This document shows, one piece after another, positions 1 through 6,779 of a stretch of 55,031 nucleotides of DNA. The notes below the pieces were generated by a model. That model ran no database searches. It had not been told where the DNA came from and saw nothing but the letters and a program-made list of their open reading frames with translations. The translations under genes and the position numbers were made by a program. The DNA lies in NCBI GenBank assembly GCA_947643165.1, contig CANRVB010000016.1, forward strand, positions 1 through 55,031. The letters are read 5' to 3'. The stretch's first letter is position 1, and each line of letters opens with the position of its first letter. This DNA comes from an uncultured Porphyromonadaceae bacterium (GTDB lineage Bacteria > Bacteroidota > Bacteroidia > Bacteroidales > Muribaculaceae).

Positions 1-642
1 GCGCTCATTTGCGATAACGCCGAAGACAAGAACAAGATCATGTGGTATGCGACGCAAGCGCGTGAGTCATACCCCTATTACCAGCATGAGGCGATCGGTT
101 ACAACTACCGGATGAGCAATATTTGTGCGGGCATAGGGCGTGGACAGATGACAGTGATCAATGATCATATAGCGCACCATAAGCATGTGCAAGAGCTTTA
201 CTGTGAGCTACTTAAGGATGTGGATGGAATTGCGATGCACTGCAATCCGTGGGCGGAGTCGGATTCCAACTTCTGGCTATGCACCGCGACGCTTGATAAG
301 GATCTGAGAATCAAGGGACAGGAGGATGCGTACAAGCAGGTAATCACGGGTGCCGTAGGGGGTGCCGCGGGGGTTATCCATGCGGCGTCGAGTGCTGTAA
401 CTGATTGTCAGCCAAATGATAACGTCGAGGGTCTGAGGGTGTGTCTTGACAGGGCCAACATAGAGGCGCGTCCGTTATGGAAGCCAATGCACAGACAGCC
501 AGTGTATTGCGATGCTCCAGCGTATGTAAACGGGGTCAGCGAAGATCTGTTCAAAGTAGGCATATGTTTGCCTGCGGGACCGTATGTCACGGACGACGAT
601 GTGCGCTACATTGTCGACACCATAAAGGAGAGTATCGTGTAA
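1..642 (+). CDS. DegT/DnrJ/EryC1/StrS-type PLP aminotransferase, C-terminal part
   Basis: The frame is open from base 1, so the 5' end lies outside the window and about 213 C-terminal residues are visible. The stretch GYNYRMSNICAGIGRGQ is typical of DegT/DnrJ/EryC1/StrS sugar aminotransferases, just after the PLP-lysine region. The closing part (ARPLWKPMHRQPVY, then KVGICLPAGPYVTDDDVRYI) matches the usual end of the fold, where the arginine contacts the nucleotide sugar. The family transfers an amino group to keto-sugar nucleotides for capsule, O-antigen or glycan synthesis. A glycine/alanine-rich stretch near residues 116-135 looks like an insert. The gene ends at a strong hairpin and is therefore the last of an upstream, probably polysaccharide-related, operon. 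The exact sugar substrate cannot be told. Confidence 0.88.
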   Translation, partial: ALICDNAEDKNKIMWYATQARESYPYYQHEAIGYNYRMSNICAGIGRGQMTVINDHIAHHKHVQELYCELLKDVDGIAMHCNPWAESDSNFWLCTATLDKDLRIKGQEDAYKQVITGAVGGAAGVIHAASSAVTDCQPNDNVEGLRVCLDRANIEARPLWKPMHRQPVYCDAPAYVNGVSEDLFKVGICLPAGPYVTDDDVRYIVDTIKESIV

Positions 643-667
643 GGATCACAGGAAATTTTTAACGGCT

Positions 668-710
668 GCAAAAGGAATGGCGCTTCTCTTTGAAGCGCCA
701 TTCCTTTTGC
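668..710. terminator. Bidirectional intrinsic terminator
   Basis: There is a perfect 19-bp stem (668-686 with 692-710) around a 5-base loop, with A/T-rich flanks giving U-rich 3' ends in both directions. It lies between the convergent aminotransferase and winged-helix genes. Confidence 0.85.
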
Positions 711-731
711 ATATACGGGTGGCTGTGTCGG

Positions 732-1013
732 CTACAGGTTAAGATATTCTTTAAGGGTGTTGACGTATTCTTCAAATGCGTTGCGGCCTTGTGCTGTGAC
801 CTGGCAGACGGTTCGGGTTTTCTTTCCGACAAATCCTTTTTCGATGGTGATGTATCCGGCGGTTGAAAGTTTGTCGAGCTGGACGCTGAGGTTGCCTGCG
901 GTTGCTTCGGTTTTTTCTTTCAGAAAGACAAAATCCGCCTGGTCAACGTTCATGAGTATTGACATTACGGCAAGACGTAGTTGGGAGTGCAACAGCGGAT
1001 CGAGTTCTTTCAT
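732..1013 (-). CDS. Winged-helix transcriptional regulator (93 aa)
   Basis: This short protein has the helix-turn-helix plus wing pattern of the MarR/ArsR-like HTH_34 group (winged helix DNA-binding domain). A helical start (LLHSQLRLAVMSILM) precedes a recognition helix (TAGNLSVQLDKLSTAGYI) and a basic wing (GKKTRTVCQVTAQGR). Such proteins usually repress their own operon. The start overlaps the stop of the upstream membrane-protein gene by ATGA, so the two are translationally coupled. Two copies of a 17-bp palindrome lie at the head of the operon and are the likely binding sites. No ligand-binding domain is visible, so the signal is unknown. Confidence 0.85.
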   Translation of the reverse strand: MKELDPLLHSQLRLAVMSILMNVDQADFVFLKEKTEATAGNLSVQLDKLSTAGYITIEKGFVGKKTRTVCQVTAQGRNAFEEYVNTLKEYLNL

Positions 1014-1642
1014 TTTGTCCCGGCTTTAATTTTGCGTGATATTATGAATGCGGGTAGTATAAACATGAGCAGGAAGCAGAGGATGTAGAGTGGGACTACC
1101 CAGGAGTAGAGGAGGGGTATCTGACAGAGGTTGCAGATGATGATGGCGAATCCTGAGAAGATGGAGAAGAGTCCGCCGAAGACGTAGGATTTCTCGCGGA
1201 GGAGCAATCCGCTGAAGGTAGCTCCAAGGCCAACGATGATGAATGCGTAGTAGAACATTGCGAGCCATGCCATGGGGTAGCCACATTGCTGTGCGATGAA
1301 GCAGGCGATTGTCAGTCCTATTGCAATATAACCAACGCATTTCCATAGTTCTTCGCTGATCTTGTCGAGGTAGGTCTTGGCGGTGCTATTGGCCTGCCGG
1401 CTGTTGGCGAGAATGATGTTGAGGGGGATGCCGATGACGGGTATGGCGAACCATATGAAGTTGAACCAGGGGTTATGGGTGGTTGAGAGGGTGATCCATG
1501 CGGCGGCGGCAGTGATGATGACGAGTGTGCCCCACATGACGGAGATGCGGAGGTCGGGTGAAGCTACGCGACGCTTTGTGCTTTGAATCATGGATGTGAT
1601 GAGCTCCATGCTTTCTTGTGGAGTAAGTTTCTTGTCTTCCAT
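1010..1642 (-). CDS. Hypothetical multi-pass membrane protein paired with a winged-helix regulator
   Basis: The protein has 210 residues: a soluble N-terminus of about 45 residues and then roughly six hydrophobic segments, ending in a basic tail (ISRKIKAGTK). No catalytic motif is recognised. The frame continues upstream to 1696, but I prefer the ATG at 1642 (MEDKKLTPQ) because the longer version would translate through the promoter-proximal palindrome at 1672-1688 and add an uncharacteristic N-terminus. It is the first gene of a two-gene operon with the regulator. Membrane protein/small winged-helix pairs of this kind are common in Bacteroidetes, but I know of no established function. Confidence 0.75.
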   Translation of the reverse strand: MEDKKLTPQESMELITSMIQSTKRRVASPDLRISVMWGTLVIITAAAAWITLSTTHNPWFNFIWFAIPVIGIPLNIILANSRQANSTAKTYLDKISEELWKCVGYIAIGLTIACFIAQQCGYPMAWLAMFYYAFIIVGLGATFSGLLLREKSYVFGGLFSIFSGFAIIICNLCQIPLLYSWVVPLYILCFLLMFILPAFIISRKIKAGTK

Positions 1643-1671
1643 ATCCGGGAGAATTTGAGGGTTGATAAATC

Positions 1672-1688
1672 GGTTTATAATATAAACC
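1672..1688. promoter_or_regulatory. Palindromic operator, copy 1
   Basis: GGTTTATAATATAAACC has perfect 8-bp arms around a central A. It lies in the 5' untranslated region of the membrane protein/winged-helix operon, 30 bases before the chosen start. It differs at one base from the copy at 1752-1768. It is probably bound by the winged-helix protein; this is an inference. Confidence 0.7.
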
Positions 1689-1739
1689 ATTGTCATCGGA
1701 AAAAAGAGCGGTCGCGCGTTGCCGCTCTGATTTCAGTTG

Positions 1740-1770
1740 CAAATTTAATACGGTTTATGATATAAACCAA
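1740..1770 (-). promoter_or_regulatory. Promoter of the membrane protein/winged-helix operon
   Basis: On the minus strand, TAAATTTG (1740-1747) fits the Bacteroidetes -7 element TAnnTTTG. TTG (1768-1770) fits the -33 element, with a 20-base spacer. The second palindrome fills nearly the whole spacer, which is a classic repressor arrangement. Confidence 0.65.
1752..1768. promoter_or_regulatory. Palindromic operator, copy 2
   Basis: GGTTTATGATATAAACC differs at one base from the copy at 1672-1688 and starts exactly 80 bp from it. It sits between the -33 and -7 elements of the minus-strand promoter. Confidence 0.72.
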
Positions 1771-1895
1771 ATTTTGAGGTGTTTTTTTTCAAAAAAACTG
1801 CAATTGAAGAATAGATGAGGGGGTATATATAAGAGGTTCGTATTTAATTGTAATAAAGCACAGCAGGATTTAAGCGATATGTGGATTATTATTGT

Positions 1896-1903
1896 TATAT
1901 TTG
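1896..1903 (+). promoter_or_regulatory. Candidate -7 element for the antitoxin/Fic genes
   Basis: TATATTTG matches TAnnTTTG, 30 bases before the HTH gene. No good -33 TTG is seen at the usual spacing. Confidence 0.4.
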
Positions 1904-1933
1904 CAAGTGATAATATTTGATTACTAATATAAA

Positions 1934-2299
1934 ATGAGGAAGGAAACTGCTGATATATTATCTCTATTGGATGGCTTTGCGCTATCTACGCCGGAGGATG
2001 ATGCTATGAAAATAGCCAACGACTTCCGGCAGCGCAGAGTGGAGAAGGGGTTTACACGCAAGGATGTGGCTGAGAAATCGGGGATTGCTCTGGGAAATAT
2101 TGCGCGTTTTGAGCAAAAGGGTCTTATATCGTTGAAAAATCTGATAGGTCTTGCCAAGTCGCTGGGCTATCTGCCGGAGATAAGGAATATTTTTGCAGAA
2201 CCTAAATTTTCGACGATGGAGGATCTGGAATTGATCCGCAGGAACTCGGGGAAGAAGAAAGCAGATCCAAAATCAAAGGAAAGGGGTAATAATGATTGA
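1934..2299 (+). CDS. XRE-family DNA-binding protein, HipB-like antitoxin
   Basis: The 121-residue protein has an XRE helix-turn-helix at about residues 35-85 (FRQRRVEKGFTRKDVAEKSG, then NIARFEQKG and LIGLAKSLG). A C-terminal tail of the form FSTMEDLELIRRNSGKKKA is characteristic of Bacteroidetes antitoxins that normally precede a HipA-type kinase toxin. The expected partner is not present: only a 41-codon frame overlaps its end, followed by a Fic gene. The protein would bind its own promoter and, in an intact system, neutralise the toxin. Here it is either an orphan antitoxin or has been recruited beside Fic. Confidence 0.8.
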   Translation: MRKETADILSLLDGFALSTPEDDAMKIANDFRQRRVEKGFTRKDVAEKSGIALGNIARFEQKGLISLKNLIGLAKSLGYLPEIRNIFAEPKFSTMEDLELIRRNSGKKKADPKSKERGNND

Positions 2300-2417
2300 C
2301 AAACTGACTGTAGATATAAAGAAACCGCATATTTTTTTCGATGACCAAGTGACTCATTTAAAACATATTGATAATGTTCCGGCGGTTCATATCCCTTTTG
2401 GTGTAGCAAATAAATAA
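2292..2417 (+). pseudogene. 41-codon remnant, possibly a truncated HipA-like toxin
   Basis: The ATG overlaps the stop of the HTH gene by 8 bases, exactly as toxin genes overlap HipB-like antitoxins, and the product starts MIDKLTVDIKK. That resembles the first beta strand of HipA N-terminal domains (such as MxxKLxVYxxG), but the following residues do not, and the frame stops after 41 codons. I infer the 5' tip of a toxin gene whose body was deleted when the Fic gene became its neighbour. The alternative is a small unrelated protein. It is 11 bases from the Fic start. Confidence 0.4.
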
Positions 2418-2428
2418 GTCTGGTAATT

Positions 2429-3541
2429 ATGAATTTCGATGAATACATACGCCAAGGCGAACCGCAGCAACGGGAAAAGGGGTATGCATGGCAGACGGCA
2501 ATCGGTTTGCAGGCAGTCGATAGACTGAAACCATCCGATTATCTTATAGAGACCGCACGCAAAGATATAGAGGGCGAAATTACGATTGACGAGGCGGAAC
2601 AGCTTATAAAGAGCTATTACCAGTCAAAAGAAGCTCGTACACCAGAGGATGACGAAATGCATGAGGCGGATACGGCTTCGACCAATATCCGCCGGCTGCT
2701 TACCGAAAAAACCTTTGCTTTTACGCTTGTGGGGCTAACCTCGATCCATCGTAGGATATTTGACGGTGTGTTCAAGTTTGCCGGTCAGATCCGCGATTAC
2801 AACATTACCAAAAAAGAGTGGGTACTGCGTGGGGATACGGTGTTGTATGTTTCAGCTCCCGACCTTCGCGATGCGATCGAATATGACTTGGAGCAAGAAC
2901 GCCAGTTTGACTATTCAAAAGTGGACAGGGATGGATTAGTGAGCCACATTGCCAAATTCGTATCGGGGCTGTGGCAAATCCATCCGTTCGGTGAGGGAAA
3001 TACACGTACGACGGCCGTGTTCGCGATTCTCTATCTCCGTTCTATGGGCTTTGACGTGACAAACGATTTGTTTGCAAGCCATTCGTGGTATTTCCGCAAT
3101 GCGCTGGTACGCGCCAACTATCAGAATGTGCAAAAAGGCATCATGCGTAATTCAAAATATCTGGAGCGTTTCTTCCGTAATCTGTTATTAGGCGAAAACA
3201 ATGAGTTGCGGAATCGGTATATGATTGTCGATTCATCCGAAGAGGATCGAATGGAACACGAAGACCGTACAAGTACCGAACAACCTGCCACCGTACAAGT
3301 AACCGAACAAGTCCGTGTTTTGCTGTCAGCTTTGTCAAGTGAACAATTATCATTAAAAGTATTGATGGGAAAAGTCGGGCTAAAGCATCGTCCGACATTT
3401 ATGGAGAATTATATAAGCCCTGCTTTAGAGAGTGGTTTTCTGAAGGTGCTGTATCCCGACAAGCCTAATCATCCGAGACAAAAATACTTGCTGACGGCAA
3501 AAGGCTTGGCGCTGTATAACGAAATCAAGAAAATGCGATAG
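2429..3541 (+). CDS. Fic-domain protein (AMP-transferase family) with VbhA-like N-terminal helix
   Basis: Fic enzymes transfer AMP (or other nucleotide groups) to protein hydroxyls. The 370-residue protein carries the Fic core motif HPFGEGNTRT starting at His185, preceded by the flap region (ITKKEWVLRGDTVLYVSAPDLRD). The motif departs from the canonical HxFxDGNGRxxR: the second Gly is Thr and the last Arg is absent. That is known among Bacteroidetes Fic proteins, but its activity is unclear. Residues 41-62 (ETARKDIEGEITIDEAEQLI) resemble the inhibitory helix of VbhA-type antitoxins (class II-like regulation), although the Ser/Thr of the strict motif is not at the expected place. A C-terminal winged-helix-like segment (about 290-370) follows. 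It ends at a strong terminator. Confidence 0.88.
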   Translation: MNFDEYIRQGEPQQREKGYAWQTAIGLQAVDRLKPSDYLIETARKDIEGEITIDEAEQLIKSYYQSKEARTPEDDEMHEADTASTNIRRLLTEKTFAFTLVGLTSIHRRIFDGVFKFAGQIRDYNITKKEWVLRGDTVLYVSAPDLRDAIEYDLEQERQFDYSKVDRDGLVSHIAKFVSGLWQIHPFGEGNTRTTAVFAILYLRSMGFDVTNDLFASHSWYFRNALVRANYQNVQKGIMRNSKYLERFFRNLLLGENNELRNRYMIVDSSEEDRMEHEDRTSTEQPATVQVTEQVRVLLSALSSEQLSLKVLMGKVGLKHRPTFMENYISPALESGFLKVLYPDKPNHPRQKYLLTAKGLALYNEIKKMR

Positions 3542-3628
3542 TCTGATAATTGCTGTCGTTTGTGCTTAAGCGGTGTTCGTTTTAAGCACAATAAAGAGAT
3601 AATCGGGATAGGAGTACCGTGAATATGC

Positions 3629-3667
3629 AAAAGCACTGTGTTAGGTCTGACCTAACACAGTGCTTTT
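3629..3667. terminator. Intrinsic terminator after the Fic gene
   Basis: A 17-bp perfect stem (3629-3645 with 3651-3667) has a 5-base loop that can close to 3 bases, A-rich on the left and T-rich on the right. It separates the accessory genes from the polysaccharide locus. Confidence 0.85.
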
Positions 3668-3820
3668 CTCGTTTTGGGGAGTTCGGCTTTATATTATCAA
3701 TTTCTTGATAACTCTTTTTATTCCGCAGTGGGCCGGTGTTTTGTTGGTTATGACAGCGGAAAGGCCGATGGAGGGTTGGAGGTGGTAATAAATCGAGTAC
3801 CGTCCTTAGTGGGGTGGATT

Positions 3821-3850
3821 TTGTTGGTAAGGAAAAATTTTTTAACTTTG
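3821..3850 (+). promoter_or_regulatory. Promoter of the polysaccharide locus
   Basis: TTG (3821-3823), exactly 19 bases, then TAACTTTG (3843-3850): a consensus Bacteroidetes housekeeping promoter. Transcription should start near 3857 and run into the UpxY-like gene after a leader of about 180 nt. I saw no flanking inverted repeats that would make it an invertible promoter. Confidence 0.8.
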
Positions 3851-4035
3851 CGGCTCCGATCGGTTCTTTTATGGGATGCGATCGGAGCTTTGTGGCTATT
3901 GATGGTCGAGATCGTTGTGTGTGTATGATTGTCGATGAGGTAGCGCCAATTTTGTCGAACTTTTCGACGCGGTTCTGTAACTTCTTGATGCACAACAGTG
4001 TGTGTGCTTGGGGAGGATAGGAATATTTTGCTGTG
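3851..4035 (+). promoter_or_regulatory. Structured 5' leader of the polysaccharide operon
   Basis: No convincing gene lies between 3668 and 4035; the open frames here have no recognisable features. At the expected transcript start is a 10-bp stem (3853-3862 with 3879-3888) with a 16-base loop. A second hairpin (3954-3959 with 3963-3968, loop CTT) lies further down. In Bacteroides capsule loci the UpxY proteins act on such leaders to prevent early termination, and this leader has the right position and length for that role. Confidence 0.55.
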
Positions 4036-4695
4036 ATGGGCGAGAATCTGCATTACAGGCCTGTGTGCTGTGTGAATAGGGAGCGGTTGTCGGGGGTGGA
4101 TGATGGTGAGCTACGCTGGGTTGTGATGCGTTCGCTGCAAAACAAGGTAGTGGTTACGGAGACTGGGGCTGATGGCCGGGAGGTGTATGTTAAGAGGTTC
4201 GGGTATGAGAATGCGGAGCGTTTGTTCTGTGAGTTTTTCATGCCGATGAAGGAGCTGATCTCGGTTGTGAGAGGTCGGCGTGTGATACGCCGTGAGCCGG
4301 CTATAGCGGGTATGTTTTTTGTGAGGGATTCGGTGGATAGGATCAGGGAGCTTTCGACGGGGCGTCTGGGCTTTGAGCTGAAGTATATGAGGGGTCGCGG
4401 TTACAGGGAGCCGGTGGTGATAAATGATGTGGAGATGAATGTTTTCATGAGGGCTATCGGGAGTGCCGAGGAGGTGCGTTTTTTCTCGCCGGATGATAGT
4501 GATCTGTGTGGCAAGATAGGGCGGCGTGTGAGGATATATAAGGATGAGAGTTGCTTTGAGGGCAGGATAATAAGTTTCCGTGGATCGAAGCGCCGGTGGC
4601 TGCGTATAGGAATAGATGGTTTTCTGGTGGCTGAGATGGATTTTGATATCGGTGCTCTGGAGCGGTCGGGTCAGGTGATAGAGCTTCTTGATTAG
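4036..4695 (+). CDS. UpxY-like (NusG-family) transcription antiterminator
   Basis: The product has 219 residues from the ATG at 4036; a GTG codon directly before it is an alternative start. The N-terminal half has the NGN pattern: LRWVVMRS in the first strand, then FFMPMKELISV, and AGMFFVRDSVDRI. The C-terminal part resembles a KOW domain (GRRVRIYKDESCFEGRIISF). The family binds the elongating polymerase and lets it read through the leader of its own locus. In Bacteroides fragilis UpxY proteins are locus-specific. The position, first gene after a promoter and leader and ahead of a polysaccharide cluster, fits well. No UpxZ-type inhibitor is seen. Confidence 0.85.
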   Translation: MGENLHYRPVCCVNRERLSGVDDGELRWVVMRSLQNKVVVTETGADGREVYVKRFGYENAERLFCEFFMPMKELISVVRGRRVIRREPAIAGMFFVRDSVDRIRELSTGRLGFELKYMRGRGYREPVVINDVEMNVFMRAIGSAEEVRFFSPDDSDLCGKIGRRVRIYKDESCFEGRIISFRGSKRRWLRIGIDGFLVAEMDFDIGALERSGQVIELLD

Positions 4696-4961
4696 AGGTT
4701 CGTGACCAGTGGAGGGATAATGTATGGATGTCTGGAGGATATTATTGCGTGTGGCGGGTGCTGCCGCGTGCAGGAGGATTGAAGAAATTATAGATAAAGA
4801 TTATCTCATACGGCTATGAATGAGCCGGAGATATGAGGGTATGTGTTTTTGGAGACGAGTAGCATATATGGCATTGACACCGGGTGTCGCCGGATAGCGA
4901 TATGTGTGAAGTGGCCCAGATAGGGGCTAATCATAAGATAAGTCAATTATAATCATTAGTT
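4696..4961 (+). other. Intergenic region between the antiterminator and the first biosynthetic gene
   Basis: These 266 bases hold no credible gene or consensus promoter. A short hairpin lies at 4876-4888 (GACAC/GTGTC). The biosynthetic genes are probably read through from the promoter at 3821. Confidence 0.5.
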
Positions 4962-6779
4962 ATGCAAGCTATTATATTGGCCGCAGGTATGGGCCGACGG
5001 TTGGGTGAATTCACAGCCGACAATACGAAATGTATGCTTGAAGTGAATGGAGTGCGTCTGATAGACCGTATGTTGGGCCAGCTCCATAATCTCAATCTGA
5101 CACGTATAATAATTGTGATCGGGTATGAGGGTCAGAAGCTGAAGAATTACATATCCAAGAATTATCCGTCGTGGCCGATAGTTTTTGTGGAGAATAGTGT
5201 GTATGATAAGACTAATAACATCTATTCGCTGTGGCTGGCCAGAGGGTTTATGGCTGAGGATGAGACATTGCTGCTTGAATCGGATCTGATATTCGAGGAT
5301 TCGGTGCTTGCGGCTGCGGTGGAAAGTGAATATGCGAACTGTGCTCTGATCTCCAAATATGAGACTTGGATGGATGGTACGATGGTTCGTATAGATGATG
5401 ATAACAATATCGTAAATTTCATACCGAAGAAGGCATTCAAGTATAGTGATACGGATTATTACTATAAGACGGTGAATATATATAAATTCTCGAGGGAGTT
5501 TATAGTGGATCATTATCTGCCTTTTCTGGAGGCGTATATACGGGTTCTGGGCGAGAATGAGTATTACGAGCAGGTGCTACGTGTGATCACGCTGATAGAT
5601 AATGCGGGTATGAAGGCGTTGCCTATAACGGGTAAGCATTGGTATGAGATAGATGATGTTCAGGATCTGCGGATAGCTGAGGCTATCTTTGCGGATCCTG
5701 AGGATAGATTAAGAAAGATACAGCATTCGTTCGGGGGATACTGGCGTTACCCGGGGATGCTTGATTTCTGCTATCTTGTGAATCCTTACTTTCCACGTGG
5801 GAGGATGATAGATGAGATGAAGGCTAACTTTGAGCCGCTGCTGCGTGATTATCCGTCGGGAATGGGTGTGAATTCGCTTCTGGCGGCAAAGTATTTCTCG
5901 CTCCGGCATGATTATGTTGTTGTGGGGAATGGCGCGGCTGAACTGATAAAGAGTCTTATGGGCTATGTAGATGGCCGGGTTGGTGTGATATATCCGACAT
6001 TTGAGGAGTATCCCAACCGGCTCGCTGCGGACAGGATAGTGGCTTTCCATCCATCTTCTCCTGACTTCGCCTATACGGCTGATGATCTGATAGATTTCTT
6101 CTCGGGAAATAATAAGGTGGAGAGCCTTCTTGTGGTGAATCCGGATAATCCGTCGGGTAATTTCATAGACCGTGAGGGGCTGGACAAACTGGCCGGATGG
6201 GCGTCGGAGACGGGGGTACGTCTGATCGTTGACGAGTCGTTTGTTGACTTTGCCAGCGATGCTGCCGGCACTACGTTGCTCCACAATGAGATATTGCAAC
6301 AGTATCCTACTCTGTGCGTGATGAAGTCGATATCGAAGAGCTATGGTGTACCGGGTCTAAGGCTTGGTGTTCTTGCTTCGGCTGACAGGGATATCATCAA
6401 CTTCATGCGTAAGGATGTGGGGATATGGAATATAAATTCGTTTGCTGAGTTCTATCTGCAGATATACGGAAAGTATGAGAAGGACTATGCGCGTTCGTGC
6501 GATAAGTTCCGAGAGGAGAGGACGCTGTTCGAAGCCGAACTTCATTCAGTCCCGAATTTGCGAGTCATCCCATCTCAGGCCAATTACTTCCTTTGTGAGC
6601 TTGAAAATGATCTTACATCAAAAGAATTGACTTTGCGTCTTCTCACAGACTATAACATTCTGATCAAGGATTGTTCATCTAAAAAGGGTTTTCCCAGCGA
6701 CCATCAGTATGTCAGAATCGCAATCCGCGACCGTAAAGATAACCACAAACTTGTAGAAGCACTCAAATCCATAATGTGA
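4962..6779 (+). CDS. Bifunctional nucleotidyltransferase (LicC-like) / PLP-dependent CobD/HisC-like enzyme
   Basis: This 605-residue fusion has two domains. Residues 1 to about 235 form a sugar-phosphate-type nucleotidyltransferase like choline-phosphate cytidylyltransferase LicC: LAAGMGRRLGEFTADNTKCM gives the G-rich nucleotide loop and conserved Lys, and LLLESDLIFED the metal Asp. Residues from about 245 form a class I/II aminotransferase fold: NPDNPSGNF, VDESFVDFASD, and the PLP lysine Lys459 in SISKSYGVPGLRLG. The VPGLRLG and DESFVDF strings look more like CobD (threonine-phosphate decarboxylase) than like histidinol-phosphate aminotransferase. I infer formation of an aminoalcohol phosphate and its activation as a CDP derivative for the LicD protein at 10419. 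Substrates are unproven, and plain transamination is possible. The stop overlaps the next start. Codon choice shifts to C-ending codons after about 6540. Confidence 0.82.
   Translation: MQAIILAAGMGRRLGEFTADNTKCMLEVNGVRLIDRMLGQLHNLNLTRIIIVIGYEGQKLKNYISKNYPSWPIVFVENSVYDKTNNIYSLWLARGFMAEDETLLLESDLIFEDSVLAAAVESEYANCALISKYETWMDGTMVRIDDDNNIVNFIPKKAFKYSDTDYYYKTVNIYKFSREFIVDHYLPFLEAYIRVLGENEYYEQVLRVITLIDNAGMKALPITGKHWYEIDDVQDLRIAEAIFADPEDRLRKIQHSFGGYWRYPGMLDFCYLVNPYFPRGRMIDEMKANFEPLLRDYPSGMGVNSLLAAKYFSLRHDYVVVGNGAAELIKSLMGYVDGRVGVIYPTFEEYPNRLAADRIVAFHPSSPDFAYTADDLIDFFSGNNKVESLLVVNPDNPSGNFIDREGLDKLAGWASETGVRLIVDESFVDFASDAAGTTLLHNEILQQYPTLCVMKSISKSYGVPGLRLGVLASADRDIINFMRKDVGIWNINSFAEFYLQIYGKYEKDYARSCDKFREERTLFEAELHSVPNLRVIPSQANYFLCELENDLTSKELTLRLLTDYNILIKDCSSKKGFPSDHQYVRIAIRDRKDNHKLVEALKSIM

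Noticed and set aside
3821-3850. Invertible (phase-variable) capsule promoter
   Set aside because: I searched by eye for inverted repeats flanking the promoter and saw none beyond the leader hairpins, and no invertase gene is in the window.
3674-4020. Open frames of 84 and 68 codons before the UpxY-like gene
   Set aside because: They overlap each other and the promoter/leader, lack recognisable motifs and have low-complexity composition; a leader region explains the interval better.
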